A stretch of 64,000 nucleotides of DNA from Solibacter sp039934035 (GCA_039934035.1 JBDTMZ010000022.1:1-64000), one strand, 5' to 3'; shown: positions 6,826 to 15,398, numbered from the stretch's first letter. Notes: generated from the letters alone by a model not told the origin. Numbers and translations are program-made.

Positions 6826-8280
6826 ATGCCCGAACAGATCCTGTTGCAAGGTAAAATCCTCGGTACGGAAGAGTTTCTTCTGTCGGGCTCCGCCGACGGC
6901 CGCGCGTCACGTTCGGCGGGTGAAGATCTGCTTGCCGGCAAGTCGCAGTGGATCGCTCTGCTGTGTGAAGTTTTGCCGCGCGCGCTGCTGGCCGAACTGG
7001 GGCTGGCGCGGATTCTTCTGGGGTCGAGCGGCGGCGGACAATTCCTGGTCGTACTGCCGGGTCCCCGGCGCGAAGAGGCGGAAACTTTCCTGAGAGCGGC
7101 GGCGGCGCAGATTGCCGAACTGAGTTCCGCACGAGTCAGCCTGGTGTGGGCGGTGACCGACGACCTCGGCGATTGGGCGGTGATCCGCAAGCGCCTCAAC
7201 CTGGAGTTACAGCGCAAGACCAACGCGCCTCTTGGCGAGTTGGGTGTTGCCGCTTTCCAGCCCTTTGTGGGGCAAGGCAATGTGGCGGCGGACCAGTATT
7301 TCGCGAAAACGTTAGGCGCCAAGGTGCGCGAGAGCCAGCAGATCGGCTGGTCGCCCGAGGATCCCGGGAAAGTCATTCCGGGCGAAGGCAAGCACACCTG
7401 GGCGGTGACGCCGAATCTTTCGGGCGACGGAATCATGCTGGCGCGGCACGCGGCCCCGAGTGACGACGGCAAGCAGATCGCTCCGGTGCAGACCCTGGGA
7501 CGGCGCGCGCAGGGGCGCTCGAACTGGGGAGTCTTGCGCGGCGACGTGGACAATTTCGGATTGCGTTTGCGGCGCGTGCATTCCATTACGGAGCACGTCC
7601 CGCTCTCCGTGCTGTACAAGCAATTCTTCGCCGGTGAACTGGAAGTGCTGTGCTCGCTGCCGGAATTCTGGCGAAAGGTGAGCATCATCTATTCCGGCGG
7701 TGACGATTTTGCGGTGTACGGCAGTTGGGACGCGCTGATCGCGCTGGCGCGGGAAGTGCAGCGCCTGTTCCACCGTTTCACCGAAGAGAATCTCAAGGAA
7801 TATCCGGGCGCGGAGGGCAAGACTATCTCCATGGCGATTGCACTGGCGCCGGAGACTTACTACCCGCTGGCTGCGGTTTACGAAGAGGCGGGCCGGAATC
7901 TTGACTTGGCCAAGGCTGCGGGCAAGGACTGTATCTACCTGTTGGACCGGATTCTGGAATGGCGCCACCTGAACGATGCCGCGGAACTGAAAGAGACGAT
8001 GACGCGGCTGATTCACGATCACCGCATGTCGCGGCAGTTCCTGCAGCAACTGCGCGGTTTTTACCGGCGGGCGGGGCAGGGCGCGGGAGTGGATGTGCAA
8101 CGGTCGTGGCGCTATCAAAGGCGGTTTAACCGTATATTGAGCGGCACGCGCGACCGGGAGTTTCAGAAGCTGCGTAATCACTTAATCAGTGAGATGGCGA
8201 GTAGGAAATCGGGCGAAGTGAAGCTGCGGCCCGCGGGCCTGGTGGCCCTGGAATGGGCCAGATTGGTGACAGAGGTTTAG
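6826..8280 (+). CDS. cas10: Type III-A CRISPR Cas10/Csm1, HD-less, with intact GGDD
   Basis: Cas10 is the large subunit of type III effector complexes and makes cyclic oligoadenylate in its palm domain when target RNA is bound. This 484-residue protein has a first palm-like region (ILLGSSGGGQFLVVLPGP, about 62-80), a second palm entered at WGVLRGDVDNFG, the polymerase motif YSGGDDFAVYG with GGDD at residues 291-294, and a helical C-terminal domain. Typical Csm1 has about 750-850 residues. The N-terminal HD nuclease is absent: a TGA stop lies in frame 42 bases upstream, so no hidden extension exists. The linker domain has no CxxC pairs, so the usual zinc ribbon is also missing. First gene of a tight five-gene operon. 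Confidence 0.92.
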   Translation: MPEQILLQGKILGTEEFLLSGSADGRASRSAGEDLLAGKSQWIALLCEVLPRALLAELGLARILLGSSGGGQFLVVLPGPRREEAETFLRAAAAQIAELSSARVSLVWAVTDDLGDWAVIRKRLNLELQRKTNAPLGELGVAAFQPFVGQGNVAADQYFAKTLGAKVRESQQIGWSPEDPGKVIPGEGKHTWAVTPNLSGDGIMLARHAAPSDDGKQIAPVQTLGRRAQGRSNWGVLRGDVDNFGLRLRRVHSITEHVPLSVLYKQFFAGELEVLCSLPEFWRKVSIIYSGGDDFAVYGSWDALIALAREVQRLFHRFTEENLKEYPGAEGKTISMAIALAPETYYPLAAVYEEAGRNLDLAKAAGKDCIYLLDRILEWRHLNDAAELKETMTRLIHDHRMSRQFLQQLRGFYRRAGQGAGVDVQRSWRYQRRFNRILSGTRDREFQKLRNHLISEMASRKSGEVKLRPAGLVALEWARLVTEV

Positions 8281-8283
8281 CAA

Positions 8284-8838
8284 ATGGCAGAAGAGCAGCA
8301 GGAACAAAAAAAGGAAGCCCGTCCGCCGCGTGAAGGTGGCCGCGGCGCGCAGGGAGGACCTCGCGGGTCCGGGCCGCGCGGCGATCGTCCGGGCGGCGAC
8401 CGTCCCGGTGGCGACCGCCCTGGCGGGGACCGCGGTGGCGACCGGGGTGGGGATCGGGGAGAGCGGCGCGGCTACGATCGCGGGCGTCCCGAAGGTCCGC
8501 CGGAGATCGAACTGGAGAAGTTGATTGGCGACAGCCTCTACCTGGACAATCAGGCACATGCCATCGTCAGCCGCATGCGCGACATGGATAGCGGTACCAA
8601 GACCCAGTTGCGCCGGCTGTATGGGGCGGTGCGGCGTGCCGTGCGGGCGCCGGAAGGCGAGCGGCAGCACGAATTCGTAATGCTGCGGGCACGCCTGGCG
8701 TATACGATTGCGCGCCACGGATTGCGCAGCCTCGATCAAATCGAGAAGTTGCTGTTGCAGGTGACGCGGCGCAATGACGGCCGCGGATACGAGCGGTTCA
8801 AAGACCTATTTGAGGCCATCGTGGCCTACAACGAGTAA
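8284..8838 (+). CDS. csm2: Csm2 small subunit with Arg/Gly/Asp-rich N-terminal tail
   Basis: Csm2 forms the inner filament of the Csm complex along crRNA-target duplexes. Residues about 75-184 form the helical Csm2 core, ending RFKDLFEAIVAYNE, a typical Csm2 C-terminus, and preceded by HEFVMLRARLAYTIARHGL. The first 75 residues are a low-complexity tail with repeated GDRPG and GDRGG units, similar in composition to RGG-type RNA-binding tails. Known Csm2 proteins are about 120-140 residues and lack such a tail. The ATG lies 3 bases after the cas10 stop with GAGG upstream. Position between cas10 and csm3 supports the call. Confidence 0.85.
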   Translation: MAEEQQEQKKEARPPREGGRGAQGGPRGSGPRGDRPGGDRPGGDRPGGDRGGDRGGDRGERRGYDRGRPEGPPEIELEKLIGDSLYLDNQAHAIVSRMRDMDSGTKTQLRRLYGAVRRAVRAPEGERQHEFVMLRARLAYTIARHGLRSLDQIEKLLLQVTRRNDGRGYERFKDLFEAIVAYNE

Positions 8839-8841
8839 AGC

Positions 8842-9678
8842 ATGAGCGCACATACCTCCCAAACCGAGTTGAAACTGATCGGGAAGCTGATCCTCGAAGG
8901 CGAAATGCAGTGTGAAACCGGTCTCCACGTGGGAGCCGGCAAGGGCTCGCTGGAAATCGGCGGCAGCGACAATCCCGTGGTCAAGGACGCGTTCGGCCGG
9001 CCGTACGTGCCGGGCAGTTCGCTGCGCGGCAAGATTCGCTCGCTGCTCGAGCAATCCAGCGGGCTGGCGGTGCCCAGCGAGTTGGTCTACCTATCGCGGC
9101 GCAAAGGCCAGGAAGTGCGCATTCACCAGAGCGACCGTCCTGACGACGAGATCTGCCTGTTGTTCGGGCGCAACCCGGGCCGGATGGAGCGCGTGCAGGG
9201 CGAGTCGATGGATACATCACAGGCCACGCCGGCACGTCTGGCGGTGTTCGATGCGCCGCTTAACGCGGACAGCATCACAGCGCAAATGCGCGAGAACCTG
9301 GATGACGAACTGACCGAGGTCAAGAGCGAAAACGCCATTGACCGCATCACCTCGCAGGCGAATCCGCGTACGCTGGAGCGCGTTCCCTCGGGCGCGCGTT
9401 TCCATACGCGCCTGGTGATGGATGTGCTGTGCGACGAGGATGCGCCGCTGTTTCTGCGGGTGCTGGAAGGTCTGCGCCTGCTGGAAGACGACGCACTGGG
9501 CGGCGGGGGCTCACGTGGCAGCGGCCGTGTGAGCTTCAGCAATCTGCGCCTGGTGTGGCGCAATAAGAATTACTACGCCACCGGCGCTCCCGAAAAGGAG
9601 ATCAGTTCCGGCGCGACTCTGGCGGCCATACAGTCGGCCGTAAACGAATCGGCATTTGGCTTTGTGCGCGAGGAGTAA
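8842..9678 (+). CDS. csm3: Csm3 RAMP backbone subunit, predicted target-RNA nuclease
   Basis: Csm3 copies form the backbone of the type III-A complex and cut target RNA at 6-nt intervals. The 278-residue protein aligns by eye with known Csm3: ETGLHVGAGKG (25-35), GGSDNPVVKD (40-49), PYVPGSSLRGKIRSLLE, SENAIDRITSQANPRTLER, and the glycine-rich loop GGGGSRGSGRVSF. D43 in GSDNPVVKD matches the catalytic Asp of Streptococcus thermophilus Csm3 (D33), so cleavage activity is expected. The stop overlaps the csm4 start (TAATG), indicating translational coupling. Length and motifs are ordinary, unlike the altered Cas10, Csm2 and Csm4. Confidence 0.95.
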   Translation: MSAHTSQTELKLIGKLILEGEMQCETGLHVGAGKGSLEIGGSDNPVVKDAFGRPYVPGSSLRGKIRSLLEQSSGLAVPSELVYLSRRKGQEVRIHQSDRPDDEICLLFGRNPGRMERVQGESMDTSQATPARLAVFDAPLNADSITAQMRENLDDELTEVKSENAIDRITSQANPRTLERVPSGARFHTRLVMDVLCDEDAPLFLRVLEGLRLLEDDALGGGGSRGSGRVSFSNLRLVWRNKNYYATGAPEKEISSGATLAAIQSAVNESAFGFVREE

Positions 9679-11606
9679 TGAACCCCGGACTGGTCGTTAA
9701 ACTGCGACCCGCCGGTCCCTGGCGTATCGGGCCGGATTCGGGCGCACGCAATCGCGTGGACATGATTTATCACAGCGACTCGCTCTATAGCGCGGTCACG
9801 AGTGCTATGTCGCGCATGGGATTGCTGGAAGCGTGGCTCGATGCGACGGCCCGCAGCCAGACTCCGGCCGTATGTTTTAGCTCCTGTTTCCCATTTGTGG
9901 AGGACACCGCGTTTGTGGTTCCGCCGCGGACTTTGTGGCCTCCCACATCACCCGCGGCGATGTCCGCGCGCGTACGTTGGAAGAGCGCGCGCTTCATTCC
10001 GCTCACCATGGTGGAATCTATTTTGTCAGGTAGGAAACTCAACGAGAACCAGTGGAGCGTGGATGGCGCGAGCGGGTGCCTGATGGCATCCGGCAAGAAA
10101 GGGCCGTTCCGAACCAGCTTACGCTTTGCCGCGGCAGTGGACCGTTTGAGCGGAGCGAGCGAGCGGCATGCCACGGCGTGCATCGAGTTTCGCGAGGGAT
10201 GCGGGCTGTGGACGGTGGTCGGGTTTCCCGATGAAGCGGCGCGCGACGGGTGGCAGGAACGGGTGAAGGCCGCCTTCCGTCTGCTGGCCGACACGGGCTT
10301 TGGCGGCGAACGGTCGCGCGGCTGGGGTCGTGCGGAGACACCGGAATTTGTGGCGGGCATGTTGCCCGGCCTGATCATCGAATACAAGCCGCGGGCAGCG
10401 GGCGCCCCATCACCGGTGGAGGAGCCCGAGACGGAGGAACAGCCTCCGGTGACGGAGCCTCCGGCGGACGAACCGGGGTCCGCGCCGGTCCCGCCCCTGG
10501 AAGAGGGTTCGGCGGCAGCGGAAGTAGCCGCGGCGTTGGCGGCTGCGATGGAAGCGGAGCGCGAAGAGCAGCCGGTGGCGGAAGAGATTGAGGCGGTTGC
10601 TCCCCCCGAGCAGGTTTCGGAGGCGGCTGGCGTCGAGGGCGTGATTGTAGCGGCGCCGGAAGCGGATGCGGTTGGGAGCGGATCCTGGGCTGCTGCTTCC
10701 GATCAGGCTTCGGATGTTGTGCCGGAAACGGCGGGTGTGGCGGAAGTGAGTGCGGCGGCGCCGGAAGCGGACATCGTGCCGGAAGCGGCTCCCGCCGAGG
10801 AAGTGATTGCGGCGGCACCGGACGTTGATGCGGTAGCGGCTGAATCCGCGGCTGCTCCTTCGGAGCCGGTGTCGGACATCGTGCCGGAAGCGGCTCCCGC
10901 CGAGGAAGTGATTGCGGCGGCACCGGACGTTGATGCGGTAGCGGCTGAATCCGCGGCTGCTCCTTCGGAGCCAGCTTCGGACATCGTGCCGGTGGCGGCT
11001 GTTGTCGAAGAAGCGATTGTGGCGGCACCGGAAGTGGATGCGGCAGCGGTCGATCCTTCGGAGCCAGCGCCGGACCTTGCATCGGAAGGCGCGGTACCGG
11101 AAGCGGTTGTGGCGAGCCCCGATTCGATGGAAGAGCCTGCGCCGGCGGCTCCGTCCGCTGAGGCCGCGGAGGCGTCCGAAATTGCTCCCGTCGAAGCTGT
11201 GGCGGCCGAGACTGGCGCACCGCAAGCGCCCCAGGAAGCGGCCGTGCGGGCACGGAGGGAACGCGCTCCGCTGCGCACTGCACCGGAACCGGAGTTCCTG
11301 CCGGCGCCGATTCCGTCGCATTTGAAGGCTCACTGGCTGCTCTCATTGTTTACGCCCGCGGCCAACGATGCGGTGGATTGGGGCCGCGGCAATTATGCCG
11401 TGCTGGCTCGCGGTGGACGAATCGAGAGTCCCGCGGCGGGTAGCGGGGAACTCAAGAAACAGATTCAGATGGTCACCGAAGGCTCCGTTCTCTATTCGGA
11501 TGGCGTGCCGCTGGGCGCTGCCGCCGACGTGGCTCCGGACGGGTTCGCCCACCCGGTCTTCCGCGCCGGCTTTGCGTTGGCCATCCCGCTGCCCGAGGTG
11601 AACTGA
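9678..11606 (+). CDS. csm4: Csm4 RAMP subunit with a large disordered insertion
   Basis: Csm4 caps the 5' handle end of crRNA and contacts Cas10. The first 235 residues are Csm4-like: VVKLRPAGPWRIGPDSG, MIYHSDSLYSAVTSAM, and the glycine-rich TGFGGERSRGWGRAE. The last 100 residues (HLKAHWLLSLFTPAANDAV, then AHPVFRAGFALAIPLPEV) fit the usual Csm4 C-terminal part. Between them, about residues 238-540 are almost entirely Ala, Glu, Pro, Val, Ser and Asp, with near-identical 35-residue repeats. Normal Csm4 is about 300 residues; this one has 642. The reading frame is open throughout, so the insertion is translated. It overlaps csm3 by one base and csm5 by one base. Confidence 0.88.
   Translation: MNPGLVVKLRPAGPWRIGPDSGARNRVDMIYHSDSLYSAVTSAMSRMGLLEAWLDATARSQTPAVCFSSCFPFVEDTAFVVPPRTLWPPTSPAAMSARVRWKSARFIPLTMVESILSGRKLNENQWSVDGASGCLMASGKKGPFRTSLRFAAAVDRLSGASERHATACIEFREGCGLWTVVGFPDEAARDGWQERVKAAFRLLADTGFGGERSRGWGRAETPEFVAGMLPGLIIEYKPRAAGAPSPVEEPETEEQPPVTEPPADEPGSAPVPPLEEGSAAAEVAAALAAAMEAEREEQPVAEEIEAVAPPEQVSEAAGVEGVIVAAPEADAVGSGSWAAASDQASDVVPETAGVAEVSAAAPEADIVPEAAPAEEVIAAAPDVDAVAAESAAAPSEPVSDIVPEAAPAEEVIAAAPDVDAVAAESAAAPSEPASDIVPVAAVVEEAIVAAPEVDAAAVDPSEPAPDLASEGAVPEAVVASPDSMEEPAPAAPSAEAAEASEIAPVEAVAAETGAPQAPQEAAVRARRERAPLRTAPEPEFLPAPIPSHLKAHWLLSLFTPAANDAVDWGRGNYAVLARGGRIESPAAGSGELKKQIQMVTEGSVLYSDGVPLGAAADVAPDGFAHPVFRAGFALAIPLPEVN
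10770..10979 (+). repeat. Two 105-bp tandem repeats inside csm4
   Basis: Bases 10770-10874 and 10875-10979 are nearly identical 105-base units, differing only near their ends (GCCGGTGTCG versus GCCAGCTTCG). Each encodes 35 residues starting DIVPEAAPAEEVIAAAP. A third, diverged unit starts at 10980 and related shorter pieces lie upstream. The period is a multiple of three, so copies keep the frame. Near identity indicates recent duplication. Confidence 0.9.
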
Positions 11607-12754
11607 TGCGCTATCGCCTCACATGCCTGACTCCCCTGCTGGTTGGTGACGGCCGCAAACTGGCGCCCATCGATTACATGGTCTGGAAAGACCAGGTGAA
11701 CGTGCTGGACCAGTGGCGGATCTTCCGCCTGTTGGCCAAGGGTCCGCGGCTGGACAGTTATCTCAATCAGTTGAAGAACGCGGAGAAGCTGGATTTCGCC
11801 ACTTGGGGCGGGTTTGCGCAGAACTTCGCGGGGCGGCGGATTCCGTTCGAGAACGCCGCGTCTTCGCAGTATTGGAATCGCGCGGCGGGCGACAGTCTGC
11901 ATATCCCGACCTTCACGTCGGGCGCGCAGGGTCCGTATCTGCCGGGGTCGGCGATCAAGGGCGCACTGCGTACGGGCATGGTGTTCGCGCAGTGGCGCGA
12001 CGGCATGCTGCAGGATACGCTGGCTCGGGTGAAGGGCGAGCGCATGCCGCGGCGTCCGGCCGAGGCAGTGGAAGAGCAGGCGCTGGGCAGCGGTGGCACC
12101 AACAAGATGCGCTACGTGGGTGCGGGCGATTCGGACCCGGTGACCGGCAGCGACTTCAAAGTATACCTGTTGCGCACGTCGACTTTGCAGCCGCGGGGCG
12201 GGCAGTTTACGAACGGGTGGAAGGTCAGTCCGCGGGGTGCGGTGGACGGGGCGCGTCCGGATGAGAGTACGCCGACATTTGCGGAGATGGCAGCGCCGGG
12301 TACGGTTTTTCGCGGCGTGTGGGACGAGAAGGCGTTCTTCCTGCAACCGGAAGTGCGGCGGGTCTTGCGCTGGCCCGAATCGTTCGGGCGCGCCAAGATT
12401 TTCGAATCGGCCAATGTGTACGCCCAGGGAGTGCTGGAGCTGCAGCGTCAATATGCGTCGCAGGCGGGCATGGGCTTGCTGGATCGCAGTCTGGACGAGT
12501 TGGAACAGCGGTTGGCCACGGCGCGCGAGAATGGCAACTGCCTGATCTCGATGGGTTGGGGCGGGGGACTGCTGGCCAAGAGCGCCTGGCTGGATACGAC
12601 GAACAGCGATTACCGCCAGATTCTGCAGGCGTTCGCGATTTACAATCGCGCGCTGGCGACGAATTTGCCGTTCCCCAAGACGCGGCGGATTGTGTTTCTG
12701 GGCAATCGTCCGGCGACGCTGCCGGGCTGGGCCGAACTCGCCATCGACGAGTAG
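11606..12754 (+). CDS. csm5: Csm5 RAMP subunit
   Basis: Csm5 caps the 3' end of the crRNA in the Csm complex and helps recruit trimming nucleases. The 382-residue protein starts MRYRLTCLTPLLVGDGRKLAP, typical of Csm5/RAMP N-termini. It contains the conserved PGSAIKGALRTGM near residue 112 and a later glycine-rich WGGGLLAKS loop. Length is normal for Csm5. Its ATG overlaps the csm4 stop by one base. It is the last gene of the operon; no csm6, cas6, cas1 or cas2 follows. Confidence 0.92.
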   Translation: MRYRLTCLTPLLVGDGRKLAPIDYMVWKDQVNVLDQWRIFRLLAKGPRLDSYLNQLKNAEKLDFATWGGFAQNFAGRRIPFENAASSQYWNRAAGDSLHIPTFTSGAQGPYLPGSAIKGALRTGMVFAQWRDGMLQDTLARVKGERMPRRPAEAVEEQALGSGGTNKMRYVGAGDSDPVTGSDFKVYLLRTSTLQPRGGQFTNGWKVSPRGAVDGARPDESTPTFAEMAAPGTVFRGVWDEKAFFLQPEVRRVLRWPESFGRAKIFESANVYAQGVLELQRQYASQAGMGLLDRSLDELEQRLATARENGNCLISMGWGGGLLAKSAWLDTTNSDYRQILQAFAIYNRALATNLPFPKTRRIVFLGNRPATLPGWAELAIDE

Positions 12755-13232
12755 GATCGCGAATTCCCACGGAGCCAGGGCGAGCGCTGCTTTCATGCAC
12801 AAGGCTGGAGCCCGGCAGAGCCATCTGCCACGTACAGCGATTCACGACGCATGCCGAAGCTGATCTCGCGGTCTTATCTGCGTTGACCCGCGTTCACCGG
12901 TGGACAATATTTTGCGGAGCATTGATTCGGATATTGAGATCGGTTACCATCGTTCGCGTGTCAGTCCGGCTCGTCCAGCCCTGCGAGCGGAAGCCATTAC
13001 GGTGCGGTGCGTCACCTGCCGGGGCATCGCTTAAGAGGTGACGTGCAATACGCTGGCGGCCGAATCTGCAGACCGCCCTGGCCGCCTCGCCGGCGGGCGT
13101 CGCATTCCGGGTTCTGCCCGGCGGCGCAATCCTGGACCGCTACCGCCGGTCGCGGCCGTTGATGAAGACCAAGAGTGCTGCCATGCCTCACGGACGCTCG
13201 CAGCCCTGCGTGTGAGGGTCAGGAAGGCGTTT
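12755..13232 (+). other. Gene-free stretch after the csm operon
   Basis: These 478 bases were read for CRISPR repeats, a leader and small genes. No direct repeats with regular spacing are present. The only recognisable element is a 32-base dispersed repeat at 12872-12903. The frame of the next gene stays open back to 13038, but that part lacks a signal peptide and a ribosome site and is treated as noncoding. Confidence 0.6.
12872..12903 (+). repeat. Dispersed 32-bp repeat, copy 1
   Basis: The element begins TCTTATCTGCGT and ends CACCGGTGG. Its reverse complement resembles the sequence at 37531-37562, matching at about 25 of 32 positions. Similar ATCTGCGTT/CATCTGCG motifs are common dispersed intergenic repeats in some bacteria. 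Function unknown. Confidence 0.5.
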
Positions 13233-15242
13233 ATGTCCCGCAATCTACGTGCCCTATTCTTTTCCGCCGTTCCGGCGCTGCTGCTGCTTCTTCCCTCCTT
13301 ACAGGCGAACTCCACGTTCAATCCGGACGTGGTGTTCAAAGGTTCGAGCCTCACGGGGTGGCATGTGCTGGGCCAGGCGAACTGGCGGGCGCAGAACGGT
13401 GAACTGATCGCAACCCCCAAAGAGGGCGGCGGCTGGCTCATGCTCGATCGTTCCTATCAGGATGTGGCGCTGCATACCTATTACAAGTGCGCCGGCGCCT
13501 GCACGGCCGGCGTGCTGCTGCGCGCCGAAAAAACGGCCGAAGGCATGAAGGGTGTCTTCGTCGCCCTGACCAGCGGCCCGCCCGCCGTCTTCGCGGTCAC
13601 GCTCGACGCACAAGGCAAGGAACTCAGCAGGACGCCGCTGCGCTTCGCATCCGGCTGGGTGCGGAATATGGCGCCGGCCGATCCGGCCGCTGCCGGCAGG
13701 GGCGGTGCAGGCGCCGCCCGTGGTGGAGCAGGCGCGGCAGGCGGCCGCGGGGCCGCGCCCGCCGCGGGGCGAGGCGGCGGTGCGGGTGGCGGGCGCGGAG
13801 CAGCCGTGACGTTGCCGTTCACCGCGCCCGACACATCCTTCCGCGCGGGCGACTGGAATGAAATGGAGGTCATCCTGGATGCCGGTATCGTCCGGTCATA
13901 CCTCAATATGGGGCGCGAAGTCGCCGGCGTTGCCGAGGATGAATCCGGTAGCTACGGACCCGTAGCCCTGTATGTGGGCGGGGAGGGCGAAGTCCGCTTC
14001 AAGGAAGTCGCTTATAAAGATCTCGGAATCCGGCTGAATCCCATTGAGAAGACTTCGTCGCGATTCCGCGCGCAGCAGATCAACGACATGTATTATTCCT
14101 GGTCCGCCGCTGCCGCGGATTTCAACCGCGACGGCGCCATGGATATCGTGGCCGGTCCCTACCTCTACTTTGGACCCGACTTCAGCAAGTCGCGCGAGAT
14201 CTTCACAGTGACCTCGCTCAAGCCCTCTACCGAGTTTCCCTACGCGCACTGCGATTTTACGTTCGACTTTAATGGCGACGGCTGGCCCGACGTCTTCGCC
14301 GCGCCTGGAGGCGGCAGCGGGCTTTACCTCAATCCGAAGGGCGAGTCGCGCCGCTGGCCGAAGTACCAGGTGGTGCCGAATTTCCAGAGCGAAGAGTCGG
14401 TCATGAAGGATATCGACGGCGACGGCCGGCCGGAACTGGTTGTCTCGGCCAATAGCGGCCTGGTCTATTACAAGTTCGATCCGGCGGACCCGACGAAGCA
14501 ATGGACCGCGCACACCGTCTCCGAGAGAGGCTACGGTTCGGCGCACGGCATTGGAGCGGGCGATGTCAACGGCGATGGCAAAATGGATATCCTGAACTGC
14601 TACGGCTGGTGGGAGCAGCCCGCCGAGCCCACGGAAGGAACGTGGAAGTATCATCCCGAGGCGTTTGGATGGTATAGTCGCGGCGGTTTCGGCGGCGTCT
14701 CCATGTTCGCCTACGACGTGAACGGCGACAAACTGAACGATGTGGTCACGGTGATGAGCGCACATGGTTTCGGAATCGCCTGGTTCGAGCAGAAGCGCGA
14801 CAAGGCAGGCAACATCTCGTTTGTCCAGCACCCGATCATGGAAGGTCAGGGCTACGGCGCCAAGGCTGCCGGCGGGGTGATCTTCTCCGAAGCGCATGGC
14901 ACGGCAATCGGCGACGTGGATGGCGACGGCATCCCGGACCTGATTGTGGGCAAGCGCTATTGGACGCACCTGGATTCGTTTCTGGATTCCGACCCGTACG
15001 GGCCGCCGGTGCTCTATTGGTACCGCACGGTCCGCAATGCAAAAGCCCCTGGTGGCGCGGAATTCGTGCCAGAACTGATTCACAATCGTTCCGGCGCCGG
15101 CTCCGACATCCTCGCGGTGGATCTCAATAAGGACGGTGTGCTGGATATCGTGACTTCGACGAATCGGGGTACTTTCGTGTTCTGGGGCAAGCCCCGTCCG
15201 GCAGCGAAACCCGCCGCTGCCAGCCCGGCCTCCAGCCGCTAA
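13233..15242 (+). CDS. Secreted FG-GAP/VCBS repeat protein with DUF1080-like N-terminal domain
   Basis: ATG at 13233 is chosen because AGGAAGG lies upstream and a signal peptide follows (NLRALFFSAVPALLLLLPSLQA). Residues about 30-270 resemble the DUF1080/LamG-like fold (TGWHVLGQANWRAQNGELIATP, GAGCTAGVLLRAE, WNEMEVILDAGIVRSYLNM). It is interrupted by an Ala/Gly/Arg-rich loop. Then come at least seven calcium-binding repeats of the DxNxDGxxD type: DFNRDGAMD, DFNGDGWPD, DIDGDGRPE, DVNGDGKMD, DVNGDKLND, DVDGDGIPD, DLNKDGVLD. These form a beta-propeller, as in integrin-like extracellular proteins. A carbohydrate-binding or lyase-like role is possible but not shown. Confidence 0.85.
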   Translation: MSRNLRALFFSAVPALLLLLPSLQANSTFNPDVVFKGSSLTGWHVLGQANWRAQNGELIATPKEGGGWLMLDRSYQDVALHTYYKCAGACTAGVLLRAEKTAEGMKGVFVALTSGPPAVFAVTLDAQGKELSRTPLRFASGWVRNMAPADPAAAGRGGAGAARGGAGAAGGRGAAPAAGRGGGAGGGRGAAVTLPFTAPDTSFRAGDWNEMEVILDAGIVRSYLNMGREVAGVAEDESGSYGPVALYVGGEGEVRFKEVAYKDLGIRLNPIEKTSSRFRAQQINDMYYSWSAAAADFNRDGAMDIVAGPYLYFGPDFSKSREIFTVTSLKPSTEFPYAHCDFTFDFNGDGWPDVFAAPGGGSGLYLNPKGESRRWPKYQVVPNFQSEESVMKDIDGDGRPELVVSANSGLVYYKFDPADPTKQWTAHTVSERGYGSAHGIGAGDVNGDGKMDILNCYGWWEQPAEPTEGTWKYHPEAFGWYSRGGFGGVSMFAYDVNGDKLNDVVTVMSAHGFGIAWFEQKRDKAGNISFVQHPIMEGQGYGAKAAGGVIFSEAHGTAIGDVDGDGIPDLIVGKRYWTHLDSFLDSDPYGPPVLYWYRTVRNAKAPGGAEFVPELIHNRSGAGSDILAVDLNKDGVLDIVTSTNRGTFVFWGKPRPAAKPAAASPASSR

Positions 15243-15306
15243 GTAGGACAGGCCTCCCGGCCTGCCCAGGCGAACGGCGCTCGCCTGATCTTGAGCAGCC
15301 CGAAAA

Positions 15307-15398
15307 GGACAGACCACCAACCACGATGGTCTGTCCCACCGCCCATGTTCGCGTAGTGCGACCGGGTGGGACAGACGATCGTTTTTCGTCGTCTGTCC
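15307..15398 (+). repeat. Pair of related hairpins sharing a GGACAGAC stem
   Basis: Two inverted repeats lie in the gap between convergent genes. GGACAGACCA (15307-15316) pairs with TGGTCTGTCC (15327-15336), and GGACAGACGA (15369-15378) pairs with TCGTCTGTCC (15389-15398), the second with a T-rich loop. Both share the same 8-base stem start. They may terminate transcription from both sides or be a REP-like element. Confidence 0.6.

Noticed and set aside
10770..11000. 105-base repeats near the csm genes as a CRISPR array
   Set aside because: The units are contiguous without unique spacers, are multiples of three and lie inside the open csm4 frame.
13038..13232. Extension of the FG-GAP protein start to 13038
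   Set aside because: The extension lacks a signal peptide and ribosome site, whereas ATG 13233 has AGGAAGG and a signal peptide.
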